Source of the DNA: Staphylococcus marylandisciuri
GTDB lineage: Bacteria; Bacillota; Bacilli; Staphylococcales; Staphylococcaceae
DNA length: 64,000 bases
Reading direction: 5' to 3'
Assembly (NCBI RefSeq): GCF_025519785.1
Contig: NZ_JAOPKZ010000001.1
Span: forward strand, 1 to 64,000
Shown: piece after piece, positions 1-8,421 of the stretch
Numbering within the stretch: the stretch's first letter is position 1
Layout: the number at the start of each line of letters is the position of its first letter
Made by a program: the position numbers and the translations under genes
Notes under the pieces: model-generated
What the model was told of the DNA's origin: nothing
Databases searched by the model: none
What the model saw: only the letters and a program-made list of their open reading frames with translations

Positions 1-218
<218 letters not shown>

Positions 219-331
219 AGCGTTTGATTAGCTCGTAAATTGATTGCGTTATTACTAACATGTTGTGTTTATTGGAATTAACGTTGACATATTGTCATTT
301 AGTTTTCAATGTTCATTTCAATCGCTAACTT

Positions 332-360
332 ATATTATCATTACTTTTACAGAATGTCAA
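332..360 (-). promoter_or_regulatory. rrn promoter P2 (SigA type)
   Basis: On the minus strand, TTGACA (355-360) is followed by a 17-nt spacer and TAATAT (332-337). The predicted start is about 105 nt before the mature 16S 5' end, a normal distance for an rRNA leader. Confidence 0.75.
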
Positions 361-497
361 TATAAGCTTTAGAAAGTTAAAAGTTTTTAACATTACTTTT
401 ACAATAATAAATTATGTTAGTGAACTTTGCAAGTATAATTTTTACACTAATTTGCAATCCAATATTATAATTTATATATCTTTTTAGCGACTTTTAT

Positions 498-526
498 ATA
501 ATATCAATGAAATACCTTGATGTCAA
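498..526 (-). promoter_or_regulatory. rrn promoter P1 (SigA type)
   Basis: A second minus-strand TTGACA (521-526) lies 17 nt before TATTAT (498-503). Paired tandem promoters about 165 bp apart are typical of rRNA operons. No gene is visible between 219 and 727; the DNA is AT-rich leader and promoter sequence. Confidence 0.65.
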
Positions 527-726
527 TAATTAAATTTAACTTTTTTAACATCGCCTTATTTCAACTCACAAGAAGATATTGTAACACTTTTTCCTTATTT
601 TGCAAGGGCCAATGTTAATTAATTTCAGTTCTATATTTCACTTTATACAAACATCTTTACTATTAAATAAAACTTTCCCTATCAATGACTTTTTACTCCG
701 ACATTGATTCTGTAATCAGTAAAAAA

Positions 727-892
727 GGGAGCGGGACAGAAATCTAATTTGAATAAAAAGATTTCGTAGTCCCGCCCCGGCAAGGATGACTAGAATTGAA
801 AAAAGCTTGATACAAGCGCGTTTTCAAATCAGTCATCTACTGCCGAGATGCTGAAAGAGGCTGAGACATTACATTATGTCCCAGCCTCTTTC
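727..892 (-). repeat. Three-hairpin intergenic repeat, copy 1
   Basis: Full copy of the dispersed ~130-bp repeat found throughout the window. On + it reads from GGGAGCGGGACAGAAATC through CCCGCCCCGGCAAGGATGAC to CAGTCATCTACTGCCGAGAT, then a GAGGCTGAGACAT/ATGTCCCAGCCTC hairpin at about 855-889. It folds into three successive hairpins. The strand given is the one where stem variants form G-U pairs. Confidence 0.85.
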
Positions 893-895
893 TCT

Positions 896-1040
896 CTAGT
901 CAAAGACCTTTATATCCCGCCTCCGGCTTCGCTTTTATAGGGCCGCCCCAACTCGCTGTGCTTGTTGAAACTGGTTTAACAGTTTCTCTTTGTTGGGGCC
1001 CCCTGCTCAAATCCTAAACGTTTTTGTCACGACCTCATAA
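896..1040 (-). repeat. STAR-like GC-rich repeat
   Basis: Contains CTTTGTTGGGGCCCC with flanking AACTGGTTTAACAGTTTC palindrome and CAAATCCTAAACGTTTTTGT. This matches the core of Staphylococcus aureus repeat (STAR) elements, T(G/A/T)TGTTG(G/T)GGCCC(C/A). It fills the gap downstream of mrp. Confidence 0.75.
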
Positions 1041-1045
1041 AGTAA

Positions 1046-2113
1046 TTAATCACTTGAAGTTTTTTCAATAATTCGTTGAGCCATATTTTTATATATTTTA
1101 CCTAGGCGATCATCTGCTTGGTAAATAGATGGTGCAAAGTCATTAGGATCCCAAGATGGTTGCTCTAACGGAAGTTGGCCTAATAGTTCTGATTGTAACT
1201 CGTCAGCTAATTTCTCTCCCCCACCTTTACCAAACACGTACTCTTTATTTCCAGTTTCTTTACTTTCAAAATATGACATGTTTTCTATAACACCTAAAAT
1301 CGAGTGTTCAGTATGCTTCGCCATAGCCCCAGCGCGAGCCGCTACAAACGCAGCAGTTGGGTGTGGTGTTGAAACGATGATTTCTTTACTAGAAGGTAAC
1401 ATCGTATGCACATCTAATGCTACATCTCCAGTGCCTGGAGGTAAGTCGAGAAGCAAGTAGTCAAGCTCACCCCATTTAACTTCTGTAAAGAAACTTGTCA
1501 GCATCTTTCCTAGCATAGGGCCACGCCAAATCACCGGGGCATTTTCTTCCACAAAAAACGCCATTGAGATAACTTTAACCCCGTGACGGTTAACTGGAAC
1601 AATTTCTTTACCTTCAACAGCTGGCTTACCTTCGATACCCATCATATCTGGTACACTGAAGCCGTAAATATCAGCATCTACTAAACCTACTTTTTTACCT
1701 TCTCTTGCTAAAGAAACTGCTAAGTTTACCGCAACAGTAGATTTACCTACACCACCTTTACCGGATGCAATGGCTATAAATTCTACTGGATTATCTTTTG
1801 AAAGTAGCCCTTCAATAGTTTGCGGTTCATCCTTTTTCTTCCCAGTATACTTTTCAACTGTTTCAGGTGGTAATTCCTCAAAACGAATGCCTACTGTTTT
1901 TGCCCCATTATCTTTTAAGGCTTGCACTACCTTCATTTGTAAGTCTAACTGAGGTTGCCCTCCAAGCTGTGCCATTGCAAGTTTAACACTGACATGTTCT
2001 ATCTCCTCTTTAATAGAGATATTGATAATCCCATCTGTTTCAGTTAGAGGAACATCTATAATAGGGTCTTTAATTTCCCCGACAATTTCACTCACTTTAT
2101 CTTCAGTTAGCAC
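1046..2113 (-). CDS. mrp: Mrp/NBP35 (ApbC)-family P-loop ATPase
   Basis: A 355-residue protein with an N-terminal MIP18/DUF59-like domain (about 1-95) and a MinD-type ATPase domain with deviant Walker A GKGGVGKS at residues 118-125 and a DLPPGTGD motif. The family includes iron-sulfur cluster carriers, acting in the cytosol. The start is GTG at 2113 behind a GAGGGGG ribosome site. The protein contains no cysteine at all, so the CxxC pair that ligates the cluster in many Mrp/ApbC proteins is absent; the region where it normally sits reads ENMSYFESKETGNKEYVFGK. Cluster carriage is therefore uncertain. The position next to an rrn operon matches the S. aureus arrangement. Confidence 0.9.
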   Translation of the reverse strand: MLTEDKVSEIVGEIKDPIIDVPLTETDGIINISIKEEIEHVSVKLAMAQLGGQPQLDLQMKVVQALKDNGAKTVGIRFEELPPETVEKYTGKKKDEPQTIEGLLSKDNPVEFIAIASGKGGVGKSTVAVNLAVSLAREGKKVGLVDADIYGFSVPDMMGIEGKPAVEGKEIVPVNRHGVKVISMAFFVEENAPVIWRGPMLGKMLTSFFTEVKWGELDYLLLDLPPGTGDVALDVHTMLPSSKEIIVSTPHPTAAFVAARAGAMAKHTEHSILGVIENMSYFESKETGNKEYVFGKGGGEKLADELQSELLGQLPLEQPSWDPNDFAPSIYQADDRLGKIYKNMAQRIIEKTSSD

Positions 2114-2181
2114 TTTGCTTTCCCCCTCTTAAATGTATTTATCCTATGTATATTAACAAAGTTTGTTATTAATCTATCACA

Positions 2182-2211
2182 CTCGTATTTAGTATATATG
2201 CTAAATACGAG
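2182..2211. promoter_or_regulatory. Perfect 11-bp palindrome upstream of mrp
   Basis: CTCGTATTTAG and CTAAATACGAG pair perfectly around an 8-nt loop. It lies between the sepA terminator and the mrp start. It has no T-tract in the right place for a terminator of either neighbour, so an operator or leader hairpin are both possible. Confidence 0.4.
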
Positions 2212-2214
2212 ATT

Positions 2215-2248
2215 AAAAAAAAGTTAGCTCATTCTTTAGCATTTAACA
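2215..2248 (-). terminator. Rho-independent terminator of sepA
   Basis: On the minus strand, GTTAAATGCT and AGCTAAC form a bulged stem followed directly by a run of eight or nine T. It lies 20 nt past the sepA stop. Confidence 0.6.
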
Positions 2249-2268
2249 CCCACAGTAGTAGCATTAAT

Positions 2269-2724
2269 TTATTTTCTTCGATTGAGGTTTTCACTATCAG
2301 GGTAAAAGATCTCTTTACATATGTAGAGAAAACCTATGATAACAAGAACTACCCAAAAATCGATATGAATGTATTGGTAATGTACATGAATTACGAAGTA
2401 AAACATGATGGTCGTTAGCGAAAAAGATATTAAATGAAACGTACTCCCTCGCAAATATTCACTATCCGGAGCTTTCTTTCTAAAATAATCCATCAGTTGT
2501 TCAACTACAAATAATGTGAAATAACCTAATACGATATAACTACCATAGTAGAAAGAATTATCATAAAAGCTTTTATTATAAGTGAATTCAGCTAAATGTA
2601 AATAAATCAGAATACGGCTTAACCCGTACATACCTAATCCAAGAAATGCTAAAAAAATGCCACCTGATATTACAAAAATAGAGAGCATGATTAACGTTGA
2701 GAATAAATATTTAATATATTTCAT
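2269..2724 (-). CDS. sepA: SepA-like small multidrug efflux protein
   Basis: A 151-residue membrane protein with four predicted membrane segments. It aligns along its full length with S. aureus SepA as I remember it (about 157 residues), sharing [31 protein letters not shown] and [21 protein letters not shown] blocks. SepA has been linked to antiseptic and dye resistance in S. aureus, although it belongs to no classical transporter family. It lies 104 bp downstream of sdrM on the same strand, as in S. aureus, so the two are probably co-transcribed. Confidence 0.85.
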   Translation of the reverse strand: MKYIKYLFSTLIMLSIFVISGGIFLAFLGLGMYGLSRILIYLHLAEFTYNKSFYDNSFYYGSYIVLGYFTLFVVEQLMDYFRKKAPDSEYLRGSTFHLISFSLTTIMFYFVIHVHYQYIHIDFWVVLVIIGFLYICKEIFYPDSENLNRRK

Positions 2725-2828
2725 TCAAAGTTAACCACCTCTCCATAATTTTTCGAAGATATTGCTTATTCTATTCTAACACCTAGTAATTATAGCTTAA
2801 ATTCAAAAACCTTATTTTTCATAGTTTA

Positions 2829-4169
2829 TTATGATCTAAAAATATTAGACTTTCTAAAGAAGAACGCCCAAATAATCATTAAAGCTAACAGAATAATGAG
2901 TGTAGCAATTATGATATTTTGTATGCTTAAATAGATAAACGGAATAGAGAGCGCATATATCGCCCCCATAACAGTAGAGCCAATAGAGTTGCCTAAACTT
3001 TTAGTTAAGGTATATAGGGACATCATCCGCTTCATGTTGTTAGGATCTGTTTCTTCTTGGGTTATCACACTATCTTTAGTATATATAGTACCGAAGCTCG
3101 CTCCCGCTAATAAGAAGCTGACCGCTATAAACAACGGTAGGTGTACTCCAACATAGATGCACACACCACAAATGAATAACGCTGTAAAAGCTGCTAAATA
3201 TAAACCTTTGCGAGTGAGTTTAGCTTCAATTTTATCTAATGTAAAATTTAATGTAAGCCAAGCTAGTGAAATAGGAAATACTACGAAACCACTTTGTAGC
3301 GGTGTTAAACCCAGTTTGTCCTGCAGATATATAGGCATGTAAATATTATAACCCATCAGCATAATAGCGTATAAAAAGTCTGTTACAAATACTAATCCAA
3401 TCATAGAATTAAATTCTTTAACGGGTATAAAAGGTCTTGCTACGTTGCTTTCTGCTTTAACTAATATGACTACTGTAATGATAGCCAACGCAATAGAGAT
3501 TATAGTTAAATACGCTGGACCATGACCCATCAACGCTATGAGTAAGAAAAAGATAAATACGTAAAAAATGCTTAGTCCTTTAACGTCAAGTTTGTGATGT
3601 GAATTGTTAGCTTCGTTGTCGAAATGGAAGGTTATGAACACTAATATGATAGCTACGAGAGCGATGGGAATATTAACAAAAAATAGCCAATGCCAAGTTG
3701 CAAATTCTAGAATTGCTCCTCCAAGCAATGGTCCAATAATACTTGAGATACCCCAAACGCTGCCGACCACACCCATAATTTTATAACGCAAAGGAATTTC
3801 AAATGCGAGCTTAGGCACGATTTGACCTAAAGCCATCATAACTCCAGCGCCTAATCCTTGAATAAACCTCGATATAACTAAAAACCCGAAATCAGGACTC
3901 AAACCTGATAATAAACTTCCGACTAAAAACAGTGAAATTCCACTTATAGTAATATATATAATTCTTATCCTATCTAACAGTTCGCCTACAATGGGATTGG
4001 CTATAACGATAGCTATAAAATATATAGCAAATATCAATGAAATAGAATCTTTAACATTTAAATCATTGCGAATAGTCGGCAAGGCCAGAGAAACAATTGA
4101 AGTTTCTATTGCTGACATAAACATAATCAATACAAGCGCTGTTACTACTCCAATTGATTTGAGTTTCAT
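2829..4169 (-). CDS. sdrM: SdrM-like MFS multidrug exporter
   Basis: A 446-residue major facilitator of the DHA2 (EmrB/QacA) type. The N-terminal segment carries the acidic pair of drug exporters (MFMSAIETSIVSLALPTI), and SRFIQGLGAGVMMALGQIV and GPLLGGAI correspond to motif A/C-like regions. Length and the adjacent sepA match S. aureus SdrM (about 447 residues), which exports fluoroquinolones and dyes. An alternative role as the missing staphyloferrin A exporter is not supported: it sits 6 kb from the sfa genes and shows no Fur site. Confidence 0.8.
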   Translation of the reverse strand: MKLKSIGVVTALVLIMFMSAIETSIVSLALPTIRNDLNVKDSISLIFAIYFIAIVIANPIVGELLDRIRIIYITISGISLFLVGSLLSGLSPDFGFLVISRFIQGLGAGVMMALGQIVPKLAFEIPLRYKIMGVVGSVWGISSIIGPLLGGAILEFATWHWLFFVNIPIALVAIILVFITFHFDNEANNSHHKLDVKGLSIFYVFIFFLLIALMGHGPAYLTIISIALAIITVVILVKAESNVARPFIPVKEFNSMIGLVFVTDFLYAIMLMGYNIYMPIYLQDKLGLTPLQSGFVVFPISLAWLTLNFTLDKIEAKLTRKGLYLAAFTALFICGVCIYVGVHLPLFIAVSFLLAGASFGTIYTKDSVITQEETDPNNMKRMMSLYTLTKSLGNSIGSTVMGAIYALSIPFIYLSIQNIIIATLIILLALMIIWAFFFRKSNIFRS

Positions 4170-4208
4170 AGAACACCTCCATAAATATTTAAATCGAGCA
4201 CATAGTGA

Positions 4209-4295
4209 AGATGAGGAGACATAAAGATTCTTTGCTCTGGGCCACCGATTAACGGCGTACCAATAGCAGGATTGACGACAGAAACGCTCACGATT
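4209..4295. repeat. ACCGATTAACGGCGT-type intergenic repeat
   Basis: Copy of a third repeat type: CACCGATTAACGGCGTACC, a short spacer, AGGATTGACGACAGAAACG and CTCACGATTCGGGAGC. Related sequence recurs at about 15470-15530, 28735-28760, 53290-53350, 60820-60880 and 61440-61480, usually next to the GGGAGCGGGAC repeat. Confidence 0.65.
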
Positions 4296-4550
4296 CGGGA
4301 GCGGGACAGAAATCTAATTTGAACAAAAAGATTTCGTAGTCCCGCCCCGGCAAGGATGACTAGAATTGAAAAAAGCCTGATACAAGCGCGTTTTCAAATC
4401 AGCCATCTACTGCCGAGATGTTGAGGGAGCGGGACAGAAATCTAATTTGAACAAAAAAGATTTCGTAGTCCCGCCCCGGCAAGGATGACTAGAATTGAAA
4501 AAAGCTTGATACAAGCGCATTTTCAAATCAGCCATCTACTGCCGAGATGT
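4296..4550 (-). repeat. Three-hairpin intergenic repeat, two tandem copies
   Basis: Two head-to-tail copies of the ~130-bp repeat start at about 4296 and 4424. Both carry CAGCCATC in the distal arm where most copies have CAGTCATC, while the facing arm keeps GATGACT. This leaves A-C on + but a permissible G-U on the minus strand. Confidence 0.85.
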
Positions 4551-4745
4551 TGAAAAGGCTGGGATTTATGTCCCAGTTTCTCTTTGTTGGGGCCCCACCC
4601 CAACTCGCAGTGCTTGTAGAAACTGAATTATCAGTTTCTCTGTGTTGGGGCCCCACCCCAACTCGCAGTGCTTGTAGAAACTGAATTATCAGTTTCTCTT
4701 TGTTGGGGCCCCGGCCCAAATCCTCAACGTTTTTGTCCCGACCTC
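4551..4745 (-). repeat. STAR element array (three cores)
   Basis: Three TTGGGGCCCC cores separated by two nearly identical ~58-bp spacers (CCCAACTCGCAGTGCTTG, AACTGAATTATCAGTTTCTC). This is the tandem core/spacer layout of STAR elements. It ends just before the hemolysin III gene. Confidence 0.8.
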
Positions 4746-4764
4746 TGTTCAACACTAATCATTG

Positions 4765-5451
4765 TTAAATAAAATATACGATGGCTATCAAGTGAAACGC
4801 TGAAGCCATAACGATGAATAAATGCCAAATCATATGAAAGTATGCTCGTTCCTTTTGAGCATAAAACCAAGCGCCTATCGTATAGGCCAAACCACCTAAC
4901 AAGATAAACAGCATAAATAATATAGAGGTATGCGAAATGATAAAGGGAACCAACAGTACTCCGATCCAACCCATAACGAGATAAATAACCATACTTAGCT
5001 TATGATTTACATGACTGACTAGTGATTTATAGAGTATCCCCCACAACGTCAGACTCCATAATATGATCATTACGAGCCAACCTAGCCAACCACCTACTAC
5101 AACTAAACAAACAGGCGTGTAAGTGCCAGATATAGCGAGGTAAATCATACTATGATCTATAATTCGCATAATAAATTTATGGGATGAATCGTTAGCCATA
5201 GCATGATAGATAGTAGATGAAAGAAACATAAGAAAGAGGCTGATCACAAATACAGAAACACTAAACGACTGTAATATCCCTCCATTAATGTAACTGAGCA
5301 CAGCAGCATAGGGTAATAGCAACAGCGTAATTAAAGCGGCCGCACCATGGGAGACAGTATTTCCTATTTCCTCCCCAAAAGAAAGGGGGATAATGTCTCT
5401 AAAAGTTGATCTAACTTTACTTTTCTGCACGCTCTTTCTCACTTCTTTCAT
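4765..5451 (-). CDS. Hemolysin III / PAQR-family membrane protein
   Basis: A 228-residue protein with seven predicted membrane segments. It shows the PAQR signature: GNTVSHGAAALITLL near residue 31, STIYHAMAND near 83, DHSMIYLAISGTYTPV, and HLFIVMASAFHLIAI at the C-terminus, which together supply the conserved metal-binding Ser/His/Asp residues. Despite the family name, most bacterial members have no shown haemolytic role. Its stop and the next gene's start are 19 nt apart, so it is probably in an operon with the pyrophosphorylase. Confidence 0.85.
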   Translation of the reverse strand: MKEVRKSVQKSKVRSTFRDIIPLSFGEEIGNTVSHGAAALITLLLLPYAAVLSYINGGILQSFSVSVFVISLFLMFLSSTIYHAMANDSSHKFIMRIIDHSMIYLAISGTYTPVCLVVVGGWLGWLVMIILWSLTLWGILYKSLVSHVNHKLSMVIYLVMGWIGVLLVPFIISHTSILFMLFILLGGLAYTIGAWFYAQKERAYFHMIWHLFIVMASAFHLIAIVYFI

Positions 5452-5470
5452 ACTTTCTCCACCTTTTCAC

Positions 5471-6676
5471 TTATAATATTTCTTGTCTTTTTAAATCAGT
5501 TGTAGCAGTTTCTACACTATCTTTTCCTTCTTTATTTTTTAGCGGAGAAAATTCTTCCTCTCTCGGTACTTGTAACGTTATAAAACTATTCGCGTATCTG
5601 AATATATCGAAGTAAAAGAGCTCAAATTTCAACGTCGGCCTTTCGATTACACCAAAGTCCTCATCTAATTGTTTGAGATTCTTCACAGCTAAATGGAACG
5701 GTAGCGTTCTCTCCACTTCATTAAGTATAAATACTAATTTAAAAGCATGAATACCTATATTAGCATTCTTGAGTTGGTTAGCAACCGCTGCATCGAGTTC
5801 AGAGTACTCATACACAGTGTCTTTGTAATTGACGTTCACCAATCGTCCTACACTTTCTCCATCTTTAGGTAAGATAGATTTGGTTGTAACATCCTTACTG
5901 TGTTGATAAGCATACCCTGCGAATAACGGATCTAAAACCTTCACTAATACATTGTCTATATTATTGAAAAATAGGTATTCAACACCTAGTTCGTTCATTT
6001 GATCTAAGTAACCTGCTTCTTTAAGTGATTTAAACACACCACCGTTACCGTTTGGTGTTTCTAAAATATTATTTTGCTCGTCTAATACAAGTTTGCCATC
6101 TTCTGATAAAGCTACCATATTTTCTTGTTTGAAAATATGTATGTAAGCTGGATCATAGCCAAAATATTCTTTATCTTCTAGATATAATCGCGTTTGTCTG
6201 TCATTGATATCACTAGTCATAATGTACCAGTGAATTTTAGTACCTACTTCTTCTGATAGTTGAATCAGTTGGCGCGCTTGTAATTCAAACAAGCTCACTC
6301 CTTCGATTTCAAAAGTACCTTTAGGCCCTCTGTAGCCTAAACGCGTGCCCTGTCCGCCAGCGAGTAATACAACCGCGAACTTACCGTCTTTTATCGCACC
6401 TAGTCCGATATCTTCATAATTACGAATTTCTTCACCAGTAAGTTGATCTTTAGCTTCAAATTGAACCTCTGAAACATCAGCTACATCTTCAATCTTCTCC
6501 TGATTGACATACAATTCTTCGTACAATTGTTTAAGCTCTTCTAGATCAATTTCATCTACTTTTTCTTCTAAGCGTTCTTTTTCATTGGAACTCATAAGCT
6601 TTGCAAATTCAATTAAGTGACTTTGACCATATTTCTCTAACTCTTTCTTATCCACTTTCAAACTCTCCTTATCCAT
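5471..6676 (-). CDS. UTP-sugar-1-phosphate uridylyltransferase, UAP1 type
   Basis: A 401-residue enzyme with the nucleotidyltransferase signature [19 protein letters not shown] at about 103-121, the [10 protein letters not shown] substrate loop and the [12 protein letters not shown] motif of eukaryote-like UDP-GlcNAc pyrophosphorylases. It probably makes UDP-N-acetylhexosamine or another UDP-sugar from UTP and sugar-1-phosphate. It is distinct from the bifunctional GlmU. The gene order hemolysin III - UAP - YdjM-like is the same in S. aureus. Confidence 0.85.
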   Translation of the reverse strand: MDKESLKVDKKELEKYGQSHLIEFAKLMSSNEKERLEEKVDEIDLEELKQLYEELYVNQEKIEDVADVSEVQFEAKDQLTGEEIRNYEDIGLGAIKDGKFAVVLLAGGQGTRLGYRGPKGTFEIEGVSLFELQARQLIQLSEEVGTKIHWYIMTSDINDRQTRLYLEDKEYFGYDPAYIHIFKQENMVALSEDGKLVLDEQNNILETPNGNGGVFKSLKEAGYLDQMNELGVEYLFFNNIDNVLVKVLDPLFAGYAYQHSKDVTTKSILPKDGESVGRLVNVNYKDTVYEYSELDAAVANQLKNANIGIHAFKLVFILNEVERTLPFHLAVKNLKQLDEDFGVIERPTLKFELFYFDIFRYANSFITLQVPREEEFSPLKNKEGKDSVETATTDLKRQEIL

Positions 6677-6719
6677 TCGTTCCTTTTAGAGTCATATACT
6701 TAATTATTTAAATTCGATT

Positions 6720-7226
6720 TTATTTTAACATATTAATAAATATCCCTTGCCAATATGAAGTAAACAAGAGGTACAATGAGCCTATCATAAGCGCAGTAGC
6801 TAGAGATAAATCTACTATTCCTCCAGTTTTAAAAGTCACTGGAAATTTAACATTTATCGGTAATGGGTACAATAATTTAACACCTCGAGGGGTTAGCATA
6901 TCGAGAAAAATATGTGAACAAAGCCCAATTGTAATCGCTAAAAAGAAATCGATCGGAGTATTCAAAATGTGGAGTAACACCCCTATTAATATCACAAATA
7001 ATAAGGAATGCGTTAGCGTTCTATGGCCAACTAATAAACTGAAGACAACACTTAAGAGTACTAAGCGTCGACCTATTTTACTTTTAGTGTGACAAATATC
7101 TGGAAAGATACTGCTTAGAGCTGATAGAGCTACGATCGTAATCGTTGCAAATACATCCTCTTGGTAATACGTAGCGACAGAAGCTCCGACTAGGATTCCT
7201 AATGAAAAGTGTGTCTTACCTGTCAT
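6720..7226 (-). CDS. YdjM/DUF457-family membrane protein
   Basis: A 168-residue membrane protein starting MTGKTHFSLGILVGAS, with conserved TH, the DICHTKSKIGRR segment, HRTLTHSL and HIFLDMLTPRG. These His/Asp clusters define the LexA-regulated YdjM / membrane-bound metal-dependent hydrolase family. The substrate is not known for staphylococcal members. It belongs to the conserved block with the pyrophosphorylase but is separated from it by 43 nt. Confidence 0.75.
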   Translation of the reverse strand: MTGKTHFSLGILVGASVATYYQEDVFATITIVALSALSSIFPDICHTKSKIGRRLVLLSVVFSLLVGHRTLTHSLLFVILIGVLLHILNTPIDFFLAITIGLCSHIFLDMLTPRGVKLLYPLPINVKFPVTFKTGGIVDLSLATALMIGSLYLLFTSYWQGIFINMLK

Positions 7227-7454
7227 ATGAGAACTCCTTTGAGTAATAAATTCATTTTACCACATCACTACCTAAAAACGAACATACTTTCGTTTAAAGT
7301 CTATTAATTAACCTTTATTCATTATTTAAATACCGTTTTGATAGTATTTCTAAATAGTGTGAAATCTTTGTGTTATATCTCGTGATTTGCTTGAAACCGA
7401 TTGCATATTCTTTTAACATGGAATTATAAAACGAATAAAGGATGTGTTCTATTT

Positions 7455-7715
7455 ATGGCAATGACAGTTAAAAAAGATAATAATGAGGTTAAGATTCAAT
7501 GGCGTGTAGCTGATATTAAAATTCCTACTAGTGATATTACTAACATTTCTCAAGATCAAAATATTCACGCTGTGCCAAAATTAGATGCTGACAAAGTTTC
7601 ACGTATTGGTTCTACTTTCGGCAAAACAAATCGCGTTATTATTGACACTGACGACCATGAATACATTATTTACACACACAATGATCAAAAAGTATATAAT
7701 GAATTGACCAAGTAA
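7455..7715 (+). CDS. SunI/YnzG-like small PH-domain protein
   Basis: An 86-residue protein starting at ATG 7455 behind AAAGGA; an in-frame upstream start at 7401 has no ribosome site. It ends in [19 protein letters not shown], typical of the short bacterial PH-like domain in the SunI/YnzG family. SunI gives sublancin immunity in Bacillus, but it has a membrane anchor that this protein lacks, so the function here is unknown. A strong hairpin terminator follows at 7746. Confidence 0.65.
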   Translation: MAMTVKKDNNEVKIQWRVADIKIPTSDITNISQDQNIHAVPKLDADKVSRIGSTFGKTNRVIIDTDDHEYIIYTHNDQKVYNELTK

Positions 7716-7745
7716 TTGTTTAGACAATAGATGGTAACTTTAAAG

Positions 7746-7804
7746 GAGGGAGCGGGACAGAAATCTTTTTAGTCAAATTAGATTTCTGTCCCGCTCCCTG
7801 TTTT
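7746..7804 (+). terminator. Strong hairpin terminator derived from the intergenic repeat
   Basis: GGGAGCGGGACAGAAATCT pairs perfectly (19 bp) with its complement across a 12-nt loop and is followed by GTTTT. It equals the third hairpin of the dispersed repeat with the middle removed. It ends the SunI-like transcript. Confidence 0.8.
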
Positions 7805-7846
7805 ATGTAGCTATCAAACTCTAATCTAGTTAAAGGAGGATACGAT

Positions 7847-8158
7847 ATGTTTGTTGTAACTAATCGTCTACAAGTAAAAACGGGTTATGCTACAAAGATG
7901 GCACCCATGTTCACCAAAAATAACGGAATCAAAGAAATGAAAGGATTTATTCGAATAGAAGTGTGGAAGGTTCAAACTGACAATGATTATGAAGATTTAT
8001 ACGTCAATACGTGGTGGAAAAGTGAAGATGATTTCAAGGGATGGGTTAACAGTGATGCATTCAAAAATGCTCACCGTAAATCTAAACCTGACTCTGAAGA
8101 ATCTCCTGTTCTCAGCAATGAAATTGTGAAAGCGGATGTACTAGAGCAGCTGAAGTAA
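7847..8158 (+). CDS. IsdG/IsdI-type haem-degrading monooxygenase
   Basis: A 103-residue ABM-fold protein with Asn6, Trp66 and His76, exactly the residues and numbering of the catalytic triad in S. aureus IsdI (Asn7/Trp67/His77 in IsdG). The flanking patterns WKSEDDFKGWVNSDAFKNAH and SPVLSNEIV match the family. Such enzymes open haem to free iron in the cytosol. The ribosome site AAAGGAGG is strong. No Fur box is visible upstream, unlike isd genes of S. aureus. HmoA-type enzymes are the nearest alternative. Confidence 0.8.
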   Translation: MFVVTNRLQVKTGYATKMAPMFTKNNGIKEMKGFIRIEVWKVQTDNDYEDLYVNTWWKSEDDFKGWVNSDAFKNAHRKSKPDSEESPVLSNEIVKADVLEQLK

Positions 8159-8421
8159 ACTGCATGATATTCTAATTTTAAGGTGCTTGCCACAATATAT
8201 ATAGTAAGACACTATAATAACTACTAAACACCTCTGTATAGTTCGAGTAAAGCCAGCACTCAGCCTGCTCACCCTAGAGATAATATCCTCAGACAAGCAT
8301 GACTAAAAAGTGCTGGCTGAATTATGACGAAGCCATGTTAGTAACAACTTTAAATGTTAATGAGCTATATTCGTCAAGCTCCTACTGAAGAAGATATATC
8401 AACAGAAACTCCTTGTCTCAT
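8159..8421. other. Gene-free spacer with long-range inverted repeat
   Basis: No ORF with a ribosome site. A perfect 10-bp inverted repeat (AGCCAGCACT at 8251-8260, AGTGCTGGCT at 8309-8318) encloses about 48 nt. It lies between two converging genes and may be a processed 3' structure or small RNA. Confidence 0.35.

Noticed and set aside
2829..4169. MFS gene as the missing staphyloferrin A exporter SfaA
   Set aside because: It is next to sepA and matches SdrM in length and context; no Fur box and 6 kb from sfa.
4528..4755. 75-codon minus ORF rich in Gly/Thr/Arg within the STAR array
   Set aside because: Translation of GC-rich STAR cores gives such frames at every copy (also 29772-29987 and 60290-60502); no start signals.
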